A DNA stretch of 37,934 bases from JAGNLA01 sp964472265 (GCA_964472265.1 CAYYJO010000010.1:1-37934); one strand, 5' to 3'. Shown: positions 15,683 through 24,789, numbered from the stretch's first letter. Numbers and translations: made by a program. The notes: generated by a model from the sequence alone, not told the origin.

Positions 15683-15847
15683 ATGGATAAAAAAACATTT
15701 GATCGCTGGATGGATTTTGAACCTGTTGTCACACCACCGGAAAAATCCAAAAAATCACCTGCCAAGCGCTTGCACACAAACAAGAAACTGAAAGCAAAAT
15801 CTGAAACTGTTTATGTAAATGAAACCCCTTCAGACAAAAAGGAGTGA
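15683..15847 (+). CDS. Small basic protein of unknown function
   Basis: A 54-residue hydrophilic protein I do not recognise. It begins MDKKTFDRWMDFEPVV and then becomes Lys-, Ser- and Pro-rich (EKSKKSPAKRLHTNKKLKAK), suggesting a disordered basic tail. No membrane segment or cysteine is present. The frame is open from ATG 15656, but ATG 15683 is preferred because GAGAGG (15673-15678) lies just upstream. A near-consensus promoter precedes it, which supports expression. It is convergent with ruvX, with 31 bases between the stops. A nucleic-acid or ribosome-associated role would suit the composition but is only a guess. Confidence 0.55.
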   Translation: MDKKTFDRWMDFEPVVTPPEKSKKSPAKRLHTNKKLKAKSETVYVNETPSDKKE

Positions 15848-15878
15848 AGTAGTATTCGTGAGATGGGCCAACGCCCTG

Positions 15879-16310
15879 TCAGGCCAACTCCTGTGGATCG
15901 TCAAACCCTCTCGACGTCGTCCTTTCAAGGTAGCGTGAGAGAATAAGCTGCGCCTCGAAGGCGTCCTTTTTGTCTCTCATTTTTTTGTCGGATTTGCCAA
16001 GCTCGTGTCCGATTCGCCTGATTTCTTGCGAAGTCATGCGCTCATCTTCAAGCTCAACCGGAAGCGTTGTTGACTTCTTCAATTCCTCAAGGAATTGGTC
16101 AACCCTTTTTGTAGAATCAGTCACGGTTTCATTGAACGGGTAGCCAAGCACAATCAATCCAGCCTTTTTCTCTGAACAGATTTTCAGGATTGCGTTAACA
16201 TCGTTTTGCAGGCTTGATTTTTGGATGATTCCAACCGGAAACGAGAAAATGCCGTCAGGAGACCAGGCTACACCAATATTTTTTGAGCCATAGTCGATTG
16301 CGATCACCAT
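15879..16310 (-). CDS. ruvX: RuvX/YqgF family pre-16S rRNA nuclease
   Basis: A 143-residue RNase H-fold protein. Seen: the N-terminal IAIDYGSKNIGVAW with catalytic Asp6, VLGYPFNETV, ELEDERMTSQEI and the C-terminal DKKDAFEAQLILSRYL with the second acidic residue. YqgF/RuvX completes 16S rRNA 5'-end maturation and was first proposed as a Holliday junction resolvase. The frame is open further upstream, but ATG 16308-16310 starts exactly at the conserved N-terminus and overlaps the stop of the upstream reductase by one base (TGATG), indicating coupled translation. Its place downstream of alaS is common in bacteria. No clear terminator follows. Confidence 0.92.
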   Translation of the reverse strand: MVIAIDYGSKNIGVAWSPDGIFSFPVGIIQKSSLQNDVNAILKICSEKKAGLIVLGYPFNETVTDSTKRVDQFLEELKKSTTLPVELEDERMTSQEIRRIGHELGKSDKKMRDKKDAFEAQLILSRYLERTTSRGFDDPQELA

Positions 16311-17245
16311 CAGATGACCCTCAGGCAGTGGAGCGGGCAGGAGCCTGTGCAGTAGGTGCAAACGATGCATTTATCGTGGTCGATGTGCGCTTTCCCGTCT
16401 GAAACGCTGATGGCTTCCTGCGGGCAATTTTCCACGCACACACCACAGCCTTCGCACCAAAACGAAACAAGCATTTTCCTTGTGACTTTCGGTTCTGGTA
16501 CATCGGGAATCTTGCCTTCGAAGAGATCACAGTTGAAATCGACCTCGTTGATGTGTTTCATGCCGACGGCCACAGAGTGCGCATAAGGAAAACCAATGGC
16601 GTATTTGAGGCTTTCTGTGGCGCGGTTAAGCAGTTTGCCACCGCCAAGCACTTTCATCAGATAGACGCCTTTGCCGGCCTTCCAGGCATTATGGAGTTCT
16701 TCCTCCATTTGAGCCTGTGTTCCGTCTTTTATTCCGTAGCCTTCGATATTGAACATGGAAAACACGCACTCAAGCTCCCTGTAGATGCGCATTAGGCGTG
16801 TGATTTCGATTGTGTGGGTTGAAACGCCGACTGCCTTAATCAAGCCGCGCCTCTTGTAGTCAAGTAAAACCTCGAGAGCGCGCCAATGACCCTTGAGTGT
16901 GAGAGCCGTTTCCTGCTCGTGGAGGAGGAAGATTGGTATCACATCGAGCTTCATCTGCCTGAGCGCTTTTTCAATTGATGCGGTCATCTTTTCCGGTGTT
17001 TCGGAATAGGATTTTGTTGCGATGACGGCTTCGTGTCTTATGTGGTTTGGTAGGGATCCGATGTGGCTTTGGGAGTCATAAAGTTCGGCCGTGTCAAAGA
17101 AATTGACGCCTCTGTCCCACGCGTGCCTCATCACATCAACGCCGTCGTTTACCGTCAGGCTGGCCTGCAATGGCCCCATGGTGAGTGTTCCAAGGCAAAG
17201 ATGGCTTACTTCAAGCCCTGTCGTGCCGAATGGGGTGCGTTTCAT
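16310..17245 (-). CDS. Aldo/keto reductase with C-terminal 2x[4Fe-4S] ferredoxin domain
   Basis: A 311-residue fusion. The first 250 residues form an aldo/keto reductase barrel with an intact catalytic tetrad (Asp51 and Tyr56 in FFDTAELYD, Lys78 in ATKSY, His109 in LLHEQ). The tail (about 264-303) has two 4Fe-4S motifs, CEGCGVCVENCP and CIVCTYCTGSCP. Such ferredoxin-tailed reductases are frequent in anaerobes; substrate and natural electron donor are unknown. Its start overlaps the alaS stop by four bases (ATGA) and its stop overlaps the ruvX start, so the three are translated as a coupled set. Confidence 0.9.
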   Translation of the reverse strand: MKRTPFGTTGLEVSHLCLGTLTMGPLQASLTVNDGVDVMRHAWDRGVNFFDTAELYDSQSHIGSLPNHIRHEAVIATKSYSETPEKMTASIEKALRQMKLDVIPIFLLHEQETALTLKGHWRALEVLLDYKRRGLIKAVGVSTHTIEITRLMRIYRELECVFSMFNIEGYGIKDGTQAQMEEELHNAWKAGKGVYLMKVLGGGKLLNRATESLKYAIGFPYAHSVAVGMKHINEVDFNCDLFEGKIPDVPEPKVTRKMLVSFWCEGCGVCVENCPQEAISVSDGKAHIDHDKCIVCTYCTGSCPLHCLRVI

Positions 17246-19845
17246 CCCAGCAGGTTTTTCATCTCCAGCTCGATTGTGGAGAGTACCTGGTCGGCTGACT
17301 CTGGAGCGATTCCACCGGCCTGGCCAAGGTCTGGCTTTCCACCACCTTTAAAACCGCAGATTGAACCGACTTTTGTGACCAGTTTTCCGCAATGGAAGTT
17401 GTTGTAGGGGATTCCTTTGCTGAGAATGCAAAGGTAGCATTTGTCGCCAAGCTTTGAGAGGATTGCAGAGACTCCGTGGTCAAAGGCTTCAAGTGAGAAG
17501 TCGGCGACCAGTCGTGCGCCTTCCATGTCGAAACCGTCCGCTCTTGCGATGATGACATTTGTTGAGCCGAACCGCTTGGCAAGGGCTTCCGCCTGTTCCG
17601 AGTGAATCTTTGCAAGGCTGGAGATCAGGGCTTTGTTGCGCTTTGTGGTTTCGTCAAGCTGACCGATCATGAACTCGACTTTTTCAAGCGCCTGTCTTGA
17701 GCCAGCACCGAGAAGAGTGCCGATTTTATCGAGTTTTTCTTCCTCTTCCTGAATGTGTCTTATCGCCTTGCCGGCAACTTTTGCCTCAATGCGCCTGAGG
17801 TTTGCGCCAATTGAGGACTCTGAAACGATTTTGAATGTTCCGATTTCACCGGTTGAGCCGACATGGCAACCACCGCAGAATTCCATTGAAACCTGCGGAA
17901 TGTCCACAACTCGAACCCTTGAGCCGTACTTTTCACCAAACAGCGCCACAGCGCCTTTTTTCTTTGCTTCCTCGATGTCATATTCGTTTACATCAAGGCA
18001 GACGTTTGACTGAACCTGTTCGTTTACGAAACGTTCGATCTGCTGGAGGTCTTCGGGTTTGATCTCGCCGGTGTGTGTGAAATCGAACCTCAGCTCCTCG
18101 TCGCCAACCCATGAGCCGGCCTGTGCAGCGTGATCGCCAAGGATCGACTTGAGGCCAGAATGGAGCAGGTGGGTGGCAGTGTGAGCCCTGGTAATGTTTT
18201 TTCTCCGTGCTGCATCGACTCTGAGCGTGATTTGATCACCGACTTTGATTGTTCCCCTGATGATCTTTGCCTTGTGGAGAATGAGGCCGTCAACAGGGGT
18301 CGTTGTGTCAATTATCTGGAGTTCGCAGCCATCGTTGAATGCTGTGCCGGTGTCGCCGATCTGTCCGCCTTTTTCGGCGTAGAAAGGGGTTTGGGAGACA
18401 GTGAACGAAACCAGTTGGTGGTCAGCCATCGCCTGAGGCACTGAACCCTGGCTGGTCATTATTCCAAGGACTTTGGAGGTGTGCTCGAGCTTGTCGAAAC
18501 CAACGAAGTTTGAGGCTCCGGTTTCGTCCCTGAATGCTATGAGTGCTGTTGAGCGTTCAAACTCCTTTTGGCCGGAGTAGGATTTCCTGCCCCTCTCCTT
18601 CTGAGCTTCAAGTTCTGCCTTGAAACCTTCCTCGTCGAGCTTCACGCTCTCTTCCTCTGCAACCTCACGGGTGAGGTCGATCGGGAAACCATAGGTGTCG
18701 TAGAGCTTGAAGATGGTCGGGCCGGAAAGCAGACCGCCCTTTTCCTTTATCTTTGCGATTTCCTCACCGATTATCTGGAGACCCATGGCAAGGGTTGAGT
18801 GGAACTGGGCTTCTTCGGTTGTGAGAATCTTTACGACCGCCTCTTTGCGTTCGGTCAGGAACGGGTAGGCGGAGCAGTAGTTGTCAATGACGGATGGGAC
18901 AAGTTCGGAGAGAAATGCGTTTTCGATTCCGACTTTTCTGCCGGCGAGTGCCGCTCTTCTGATCAGGCGCTTGAGAATATAGCCTCTTCCATCGTTTGCC
19001 GGAAACACACCGTCTGAGATCATGAAAACACAAGCCCTGATGTGGTCACAGATGAGATTCTTCCTGTTTTGAGCAGCGTCTATTGGTGCAATGCCATTGA
19101 GCACATCCATTATTGGCGTGAAAAGGTCGGTTTCCATTGAAGACCTGACACCCTGTGAGACGGCTGAAATGCGCTCAAGTCCGGCACCAGTGTCAATGTT
19201 TTTCCTTGGAAGCGGAGCCCTTGAGCCATCGGCCTTTGCATCAAACTGTGTGAAGACCACGTTCCAGAGTTCAAGGAAGCGCCTGCCTTCAGAGTCAAAG
19301 ATGCCGTCTTTCATTGGAATGGGCTTGCCTGGCTCAAAGTCAAAATAGATTTCCGAGTCTGGCCCACAAGGCCCGACATCGCCCATCATCCAGAAATTGC
19401 TTGGATCAAACTGGATTTGATCCGGTTTCAGCCCAACCTTTTTCCAAATGTCGATTGACTCGTCGTCTTCGGGGTTGACCGTGACCAAAAGCTGGCCAGC
19501 CGGCAGACCCACAACCTTTGTCAGGTATTCCCATGCCCACGGGATTGCGTCTGTCTTGAAATAGTCTCCGATTGAAAAATTTCCGAGCATTTCAAAGAAT
19601 GTATGGTGGAAAGGCGATTTGCCAACATTATCGATGTCGTTTGTACGAACACATCTCTGAACGCTTACAAGCCTTGAGCTGATCGGCTTTCTCTCGCCTG
19701 TAAAGTAAGGTTTGAGTGGAACCATGCCTGCAAGCGTGAACATGATGGTTGGATCCTGCGGGATGAGCGAGGCGCCTTCAAGTCTGTAGTGGCCGCGATC
19801 ACCGAAAAATGATAAAAACGATTCACGAATTTCCTGAGATTTCAT
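17242..19845 (-). CDS. alaS: Alanine-tRNA ligase
   Basis: An 867-residue AlaS of normal length. Domain order: class II catalytic core at the N-terminus (SFFGDRGHYRLEGASLIPQD, CVRTNDIDNVGKSPFHHTFF, GAGLERI), tRNA-recognition helices, the editing domain with zinc motifs HTATHLLH and CGGCH, and a C-terminal DHHA1-type domain ending DLGQAGG. It charges tRNA-Ala and clears mischarged serine or glycine. It starts 27 bases after sepF with only a weak purine-rich ribosome site, so it may be transcribed from the division cluster. Downstream it is coupled to the reductase and ruvX. Confidence 0.98.
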   Translation of the reverse strand: MKSQEIRESFLSFFGDRGHYRLEGASLIPQDPTIMFTLAGMVPLKPYFTGERKPISSRLVSVQRCVRTNDIDNVGKSPFHHTFFEMLGNFSIGDYFKTDAIPWAWEYLTKVVGLPAGQLLVTVNPEDDESIDIWKKVGLKPDQIQFDPSNFWMMGDVGPCGPDSEIYFDFEPGKPIPMKDGIFDSEGRRFLELWNVVFTQFDAKADGSRAPLPRKNIDTGAGLERISAVSQGVRSSMETDLFTPIMDVLNGIAPIDAAQNRKNLICDHIRACVFMISDGVFPANDGRGYILKRLIRRAALAGRKVGIENAFLSELVPSVIDNYCSAYPFLTERKEAVVKILTTEEAQFHSTLAMGLQIIGEEIAKIKEKGGLLSGPTIFKLYDTYGFPIDLTREVAEEESVKLDEEGFKAELEAQKERGRKSYSGQKEFERSTALIAFRDETGASNFVGFDKLEHTSKVLGIMTSQGSVPQAMADHQLVSFTVSQTPFYAEKGGQIGDTGTAFNDGCELQIIDTTTPVDGLILHKAKIIRGTIKVGDQITLRVDAARRKNITRAHTATHLLHSGLKSILGDHAAQAGSWVGDEELRFDFTHTGEIKPEDLQQIERFVNEQVQSNVCLDVNEYDIEEAKKKGAVALFGEKYGSRVRVVDIPQVSMEFCGGCHVGSTGEIGTFKIVSESSIGANLRRIEAKVAGKAIRHIQEEEEKLDKIGTLLGAGSRQALEKVEFMIGQLDETTKRNKALISSLAKIHSEQAEALAKRFGSTNVIIARADGFDMEGARLVADFSLEAFDHGVSAILSKLGDKCYLCILSKGIPYNNFHCGKLVTKVGSICGFKGGGKPDLGQAGGIAPESADQVLSTIELEMKNLLG

Positions 19846-19872
19846 TTTTGCTGCTCTTTCTTTTTTATAAGA

Positions 19873-20301
19873 CTAGTCGAGGCTGTCCAGAGACTTTGAA
19901 TGGGAGCCTTCGTCCCAAACCCTTAATCTTTCTGATGAAACGGCCACATTTTTGGTTGCGAACAAGAACACGTTTTTGCCGACTTTCTCCACCATGCCGT
20001 CGAGAGCGTAGACTGCGCCTGATGCAAAGTCGATGAATCTTCTGGCAACTTCCTTGTCTGTGTCTTCGAAGTTTGCCATGATTGGTCTGCCCTGTTTGAG
20101 CGAATCGACTGCTTTTCTTGCCTCGTCAAAGCTTGATGGGGAGGTGACCACCACCGTGAGTTTGCCAAGCGAGGTCATTATCTGGCCTTCCGCTTTTCTG
20201 GATTCCTTGACAGGGGTCTCCTCAATCTCAGGCTCCTGCCTTTCAATCTCCTCCTCGTCGGAGAGTCCCAGAATGTTTTTGAACCAGTCACCGATGCCCA
20301 T
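19873..20301 (-). CDS. sepF: Cell division protein SepF
   Basis: A 142-residue SepF. It begins MGIGDWFKNILGL, an amphipathic membrane-binding helix, followed by an acidic linker and the SepF core (TVVVTSPSSFDEARKAVDSL, GRPIMANFED, RRFIDFASGAVYALDG). SepF bundles FtsZ filaments and tethers them to the membrane in many bacteria lacking FtsA or alongside it. The frame is open to 20313, but the ATG at 20301 is chosen since GGAGG lies five bases upstream and the family starts MGI or similar. It overlaps the 3' end of yggS by 14 bases, as in the classical ftsZ-ylmE-sepF order. Confidence 0.93.
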   Translation of the reverse strand: MGIGDWFKNILGLSDEEEIERQEPEIEETPVKESRKAEGQIMTSLGKLTVVVTSPSSFDEARKAVDSLKQGRPIMANFEDTDKEVARRFIDFASGAVYALDGMVEKVGKNVFLFATKNVAVSSERLRVWDEGSHSKSLDSLD

Positions 20302-20956
20302 AACCACCTCCAAAAAGGATGCGTCCGAGCCTTAGGAGAGTGGCGCCATAGGCAATGGCGGTTTCAAAATCACCGCTCATACCGTAGCAACGCTCCATCC
20401 TTGCGCCCGAAATCCGCTCGCACTCGCTGGCAAGACTGTCAGCTTTCAAAAAGATATTTTCAATTATTTTATCCTGTGCGTCAACAGGAGCCATTGTAAA
20501 TACGCCTGACAGTTTTAGATGTTCAGTTTTCCTGATGAAATCAGCAAGTTCGCCGAAAGCCTCCAGGTTAACCCCGGATTTTTGCTCTTCACCGCTGATG
20601 TTTACTTCAATCATCACAGGCAAAATTTTTGTTGCCTTTTCATCAAGCAGCGTTGCCAGCTTCACCGAGTCGACCGTGTCGATCCAGTCGAAGAGCTCAA
20701 GCGCCTCCCTGACCTTGTTGGTCTGGAGGTGGCCGATCATGTGAGTTTCGACAGGGATTCCGGCTTCTTTCCATCTCCTGCCGTTTTGGACATGATTTTC
20801 GCCGACAATTGAGATGCCAGAGTCGATGATGTTTTTGACTGTTTCAAGGTCGCCGTACTTTGCGGCAACCATTATCCTTACATCGCCAGGATTGCGACCG
20901 GCTTTTGTTGCAGCCTGCTTTATGCGCTCCCTGACGCTGTCTATTGCTCCATCCAC
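20288..20956 (-). CDS. YggS/YlmE family PLP-binding protein
   Basis: A 222-residue member of the YggS/PLPBP family: a fold-type III barrel that binds pyridoxal phosphate and keeps PLP and amino-acid balance without a known reaction. Seen: VAAKYGD with the cofactor lysine, GENHVQNG (normally GENRVQ), HMIGHLQTNKV, EVNISGEEQKSGV, and LRLGRILFG at the end. The start is GTG, overlapping the final base of the ftsZ TAG stop. The family lies between ftsZ and sepF in many Gram-positive and cyanobacterial-type clusters. Confidence 0.92.
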   Translation of the reverse strand: MDGAIDSVRERIKQAATKAGRNPGDVRIMVAAKYGDLETVKNIIDSGISIVGENHVQNGRRWKEAGIPVETHMIGHLQTNKVREALELFDWIDTVDSVKLATLLDEKATKILPVMIEVNISGEEQKSGVNLEAFGELADFIRKTEHLKLSGVFTMAPVDAQDKIIENIFLKADSLASECERISGARMERCYGMSGDFETAIAYGATLLRLGRILFGGGYGHR

Positions 20957-22029
20957 TACTTCATCTTTCGCAGGAACGGCGGAATATCGAGATCTCTGCT
21001 TGATTGTTTGACTATTGATCCGATGTCGCCTTCCTTGATGGCTGTCGGTGTGCGGAGTTTCATTGATGCCTGTCTGGAATCGAAGCCTGTTGCGATGACG
21101 ATTACTTTGAGTTGATCCTCCATTGTTGGGTCAATGACTGCGCCCCAGACGATGTTTGCCTTTGGATCAACATTCTTGTTGACATAACGGGCGACTTCGT
21201 TTGCTTCGCCAATCTTGAAGTCCTTGCCACCGATTACGTTGCACAGTAATCCTTTTGCGCCTTCAAGCGACTGGTCGAGGAGCGGTGAAGTGATGGCAGC
21301 CATTGCAGCTTCTTCTGCCCTGTTCTCGCCTCTTCCGACACCGATGCCCATCCAGGCTGTTCCGGCTTCCTTCATGATGGTTTTGACATCGGCGAAGTCA
21401 ACGTTTACAAGACCTGGCACTGTGATGATGGTTGTTATTCCTTCAACTGCCTGTCTCAAAACTTCGTCGACCATTGTGAAAGCCTCTGTAAGGCTGGTGT
21501 TTTTGTTTGCTGCGTCAAAGAGCCTGTCATTGTTGATGGTGATCATTGCGTCAACCTTGTCGCGGAGTTTGGAGATGCCGTTTTCTGCAACGTCAGCCCT
21601 TCTCTCGCCTTCAAAGCTGAACGGCCTTGTGACGATGCTGATGGTGAGTGCGCCAAGATCCCTTGCTATCTGTGCGATGATTGGGGTTGCGCCTGTGCCT
21701 GTTCCACCGCCCATGCCAGCTGTGAGGAAAATCAGGTTTGCACCGGAGAGCATCTCTGCGATGATGTCCTTGCTCTCTTCTGCAGCCTTCTCACCAATGT
21801 CTGGCAGCGATCCTGAACCAAGCCCCCTTGTGACTCTTGGACCTATCTGTATCTTTGTTGGCGCAAGCGACATGCGGAGCGCCTGAGTGTCAGTGTTTAT
21901 TGAGATGAATTCGCAACCTTCAAGCCCGGCCTCGATCATGCGGTTGATGGCGTTGTTGCCGCCGCCGCCGATTCCGACAACTTTTATGACTGCATTTGTG
22001 CCTTCCCAGACATCGAATGCGTTGCTCAT
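20956..22029 (-). CDS. ftsZ: Cell division protein FtsZ
   Basis: A 357-residue FtsZ, the tubulin-like GTPase that forms the division ring. Seen: VVGIGGGGNNAINRM, the tubulin signature GGGTGTG (107-113), TRPFSFEG, NNDRLF and the T7-loop region. The C-terminal linker is very short, yet the conserved partner-binding peptide DIPPFLRKMK closes the protein; it should bind SepF and/or FtsA. ATG 22027-22029 has an AGG-type ribosome site upstream and its own promoter at 22056-22083. It overlaps yggS by one base. Confidence 0.98.
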   Translation of the reverse strand: MSNAFDVWEGTNAVIKVVGIGGGGNNAINRMIEAGLEGCEFISINTDTQALRMSLAPTKIQIGPRVTRGLGSGSLPDIGEKAAEESKDIIAEMLSGANLIFLTAGMGGGTGTGATPIIAQIARDLGALTISIVTRPFSFEGERRADVAENGISKLRDKVDAMITINNDRLFDAANKNTSLTEAFTMVDEVLRQAVEGITTIITVPGLVNVDFADVKTIMKEAGTAWMGIGVGRGENRAEEAAMAAITSPLLDQSLEGAKGLLCNVIGGKDFKIGEANEVARYVNKNVDPKANIVWGAVIDPTMEDQLKVIVIATGFDSRQASMKLRTPTAIKEGDIGSIVKQSSRDLDIPPFLRKMK

Positions 22030-22055
22030 GTTTCAACCTGCCTTTCAGACTAACC

Positions 22056-22083
22056 ATTCTACAAACAATTGCCGATGTTTCAA
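22056..22083 (-). promoter_or_regulatory. Promoter of ftsZ
   Basis: On the - strand TTGAAA (22078-22083), 16 bases, TAGAAT (22056-22061), in the 63-base gap between ftsQ and ftsZ. It would give a leader of about 20 bases and allow ftsZ to be expressed apart from ftsQ. Confidence 0.5.
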
Positions 22084-22092
22084 CAATAATCT

Positions 22093-22941
22093 TTACTGGA
22101 CAGACGTCACCTGGTATGGGATGTCAGCCTTGATAACCATAGGAAATGCCTTTTTTTCGAGCCTCAACCCCTCAAGCAGAAGGGCTACCGATCCAAATTT
22201 CACGTCCATGTTGGTGTCGTCACCTAATACTATCAATGACCCCTGGGTAGTTTTGGCGTAAATTCCTGCCACATTTTCCAGATAAACCCTCTTGGTTGCT
22301 GATGGAAGTGCCACACCCGATGCCTGGGCTGAAAACGATTTTGGCGCCACCAGACAGAATATTTTTCCGTTACCAAACTGCACAAACTCACGCCTGTTTA
22401 GCATCACCTCAGTTATTGTTGCAGGGAAGCTCTTTCGCGTTCTGAGCACTTCGGCTACACATGGCTGGAGTAATTCAGCGTATTCCGACTTCGGTAGTAT
22501 GTCCTCGTTGCCGGTTGGATCGACATACTTGACAGAAAGCACGATTGGAGCGTTTTCTGGTGGCGATCCTTCAATAAAGTTTCCGAGTACATCAACCTTT
22601 ATCCGGTCAGAGCCGTAATTGATGACGAAAAAATCTTTCTTTTCAGTTACAACCACGGTTGCTTTGAAGAAGAACCCTTTTCTGATCTCGATTTTTTCAA
22701 CCAGCGGCCCAAGCATTTTGGTCGCGTCGGCAAATTGCGAATTCGCTGTTGGCACCATGCCCATGACAAGCTTGGACTGGACATATTTTGCCACCTTTTC
22801 AACCTGCACGCGTTCGCACCCCTCATAGTTCACCTTTGAGACGGGAACAAGGGGTGGAAAGAAGGACAGGAAAAGGAAAAGCACCAAAAGCATGCCAAGC
22901 ACCAAAGGCACAGCTTTCAGTATCGACGCGTAAGCCCTCAT
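22093..22941 (-). CDS. ftsQ: FtsQ/DivIB-type cell division protein
   Basis: A 282-residue bitopic membrane protein: a short cytoplasmic tail, one helix (about 10-32, VPLVLGMLLVLFLFLSFF) and an extracytoplasmic POTRA domain starting VSKVNYEGCERVQVEKVAKY, followed by an FtsQ-type strand-rich domain (LVEKIEIRKGFFFKATVVVTEKK, VDVLGNFIEG). FtsQ links early and late divisome proteins. Sequence is divergent, but architecture and place before ftsZ support the call. No Shine-Dalgarno sequence precedes ATG 22939-22941, and a good promoter places +1 at or next to it, so the mRNA may be leaderless. Confidence 0.85.
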   Translation of the reverse strand: MRAYASILKAVPLVLGMLLVLFLFLSFFPPLVPVSKVNYEGCERVQVEKVAKYVQSKLVMGMVPTANSQFADATKMLGPLVEKIEIRKGFFFKATVVVTEKKDFFVINYGSDRIKVDVLGNFIEGSPPENAPIVLSVKYVDPTGNEDILPKSEYAELLQPCVAEVLRTRKSFPATITEVMLNRREFVQFGNGKIFCLVAPKSFSAQASGVALPSATKRVYLENVAGIYAKTTQGSLIVLGDDTNMDVKFGSVALLLEGLRLEKKAFPMVIKADIPYQVTSVQ

Positions 22942-22949
22942 ATTTTCTC

Positions 22950-22977
22950 AATATAACGTGGGTCACCAGCCTGTCAA
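22950..22977 (-). promoter_or_regulatory. Promoter of ftsQ, probably leaderless
   Basis: On the - strand TTGACA (22972-22977), 16 bases, TATATT (22950-22955), then 8 bases to the ATG. The rest of the gap up to 23177 shows no gene; a plus-strand TTGAAG-17-TAAAAT (23073-23101) is seen but leads to nothing recognisable. Confidence 0.6.
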
Positions 22978-23179
22978 TAAGGTGGCAACCGGTTTTGATT
23001 GATTTATTCAAAACAAATCTTGGGCAGTCCTTCCAAAGATTCGTTAATTCGTTGCAGTCTGCCAAATCATCTTTGAAGCTGGATTTTAATTATGGTAAAA
23101 TAGAAAAACCTGTTCCGATTTGAAGTTTTCAAGATTCGTTTTTCATTATCATTATACCAAAAATTGACAAATAATACAC

Positions 23180-23203
23180 AAAAAATACCGAAAATCCTTT
23201 CGG
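23180..23203 (-). terminator. Terminator after ftcD
   Basis: On the - strand CCGAAA-GGAT-TTTCGG is followed by TATTTTTT. The stem is six pairs, but its place 50 bases after the ftcD stop and the T-run support termination of the long operon. Confidence 0.6.
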
Positions 23204-23253
23204 GTCAATTTTGATCCGGTTAAAACTCAAAAAGTTGGCAATTGCTCAGACAA

Positions 23254-24789
23254 TCAAGCGTTGATCAGCTTCTGCTTGATTGAGGTGTAGATTTTGTCAG
23301 CCTCAGTCAGTGCGGAAACCTCGACAGCCTCAGCCAGTTTTGCAATCTCTGCTGATTTTGTCTTGTCAGCAAGTCCTGGCAGGTTGATCATGACGTTGAG
23401 ATGTGCGCCACAAACAGCGGTTTTCACGCAAAGAGCTGCCACTCCACCGTCGGAAAGTGAGTTCTGGTTTCCTTTGTCAGCAACAACTGCAATGAGCTTG
23501 AGGGCTTCAGCGCTTTTCTGCATGGTTTTGAGCGGAACCATGATAGCTTTGAGCGTTGCTTCCTGCATCCTCTTCTCTTTGTATTCGTCTGTTTCAGACG
23601 TACCCGACGGAAGTTTTCTGCAGGCCAGGAATTCGTTAAAGGCGTCTGAATCTTCCTGAATCAAAACCATCAGGTCTTCAACCAGCTTGTCTCCGGTGGC
23701 TGCAACCTGCTCCATCTCTTCCTTCACTTCGGCAAAACGTTTGGATTGTGAGAGCTTCGCCACCATCGCTGCCAAACCGGCAGCAAGCGCGCCACACGAT
23801 GCAGCGACCGAACCGCCACCGGGAGCCGGTGACTTTGAAGCCACTTCCTTGATGAACGGTTTTGGATGCCAGCTGACCTGGCTTTCATCGGATGTGCCCA
23901 GCCTCATCTCAAGTATCTGCGATTTCTTGAACTCCCAGAGGTTGAGGTAGGATTCTGAAACGTCGAGGATTGCATCAAGCGGAACCATGCCAACGATCTC
24001 TGCTCCGATTGGAAGGACACCGAGTCTCATGGCTTCAGTCTTTATTGCCTCATAGACCAGACGAAGTGAGGTTTTTGTGTAGTTGGTCATGTTCATCGAA
24101 ACCTGGACGTAGCCACGTTCCTTGATGTCGAAACCGAGGGCTTTGCAGAATTTGAATCCGCCCGATCTGAAACGGATGAGTTTAGCAATATCTTTTGCTA
24201 TCTGGACGTTTTTGGTTCCAAGATTTACATTGAAGGCAACCAGAGGGAACCTCGCGCCGACAACAACCGCTCCGGCTGTCGGGTGCATCTTCGGTTCGCC
24301 GATGTCAGGGTTGCGTTCGGGTTTGATGCCCATTTCGTCTTTGATGGCTTCGTACTCGCCCTGTCTGATGTGGGAAAGGTCTTGTCTGGCCGGTATTCTT
24401 GCAGCGTCCTCATAAAGATAAACCGGAATCTGTAGCTCTTTCCAGATGCGTTCGCCAAGTTTTACGGCAAGGTCTACAGCCTCTTCGGTTGTTACGTCGG
24501 ATATTGGAACAAACGGGATTACGTCAGTGGCGCCAAGCCTTGGGTGTTCGCCTTTCTGATGGTTCATGTCGATGAGCCTTGAAGCCGTCTGGCACATTTT
24601 GAAAGCTGCATCGGATGCTGCCTGAGGGTCACCGGCAAAGGTGATTACACACCTGTTGTGATCGGCATCCATCTGGACATCAAGCAGCTTGACTCCCTGG
24701 GTGTCGACAACACACTGTGCGATTGCGTCCACAACTTCTTTTCTCTTGCCTTCTGAAAAATTCGGTATGCATTCAACAATCTTTGCCAT
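23254..24789 (-). CDS. ftcD: Bifunctional glutamate formiminotransferase / formimidoyl-THF cyclodeaminase
   Basis: A 511-residue fusion. The formiminotransferase part (about 1-300) starts MAKIVECIPNFSEGKRKEVV and has NHQKGEHPRLGATDVIPFVP with the active-site histidine. The cyclodeaminase part (about 310-511) begins PFIKEVASKSPAPGGGSVAA and has KRMQEATLKAIMVPL. Together they pass the formimino group from N-formimino-glutamate to tetrahydrofolate and release ammonia, giving methenyl-THF. The fusion is the mammalian-type arrangement and is also found in some bacteria. It starts immediately after the hutI stop, so histidine breakdown feeds folate one-carbon units here. hutU, hutH and other hut genes are not in the window. 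Confidence 0.95.
   Translation of the reverse strand: MAKIVECIPNFSEGKRKEVVDAIAQCVVDTQGVKLLDVQMDADHNRCVITFAGDPQAASDAAFKMCQTASRLIDMNHQKGEHPRLGATDVIPFVPISDVTTEEAVDLAVKLGERIWKELQIPVYLYEDAARIPARQDLSHIRQGEYEAIKDEMGIKPERNPDIGEPKMHPTAGAVVVGARFPLVAFNVNLGTKNVQIAKDIAKLIRFRSGGFKFCKALGFDIKERGYVQVSMNMTNYTKTSLRLVYEAIKTEAMRLGVLPIGAEIVGMVPLDAILDVSESYLNLWEFKKSQILEMRLGTSDESQVSWHPKPFIKEVASKSPAPGGGSVAASCGALAAGLAAMVAKLSQSKRFAEVKEEMEQVAATGDKLVEDLMVLIQEDSDAFNEFLACRKLPSGTSETDEYKEKRMQEATLKAIMVPLKTMQKSAEALKLIAVVADKGNQNSLSDGGVAALCVKTAVCGAHLNVMINLPGLADKTKSAEIAKLAEAVEVSALTEADKIYTSIKQKLINA

Noticed and set aside
21215..21886. 223-residue open frame antisense to ftsZ
   Set aside because: Low-complexity Ser/Pro/Ala composition mirrors ftsZ codon use; it has no start signal.
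23073..23120. Plus-strand promoter (TTGAAG-17-TAAAAT) for a small RNA
   Set aside because: The boxes are reasonable but no structured RNA or terminator follows before the convergent ftcD terminator.
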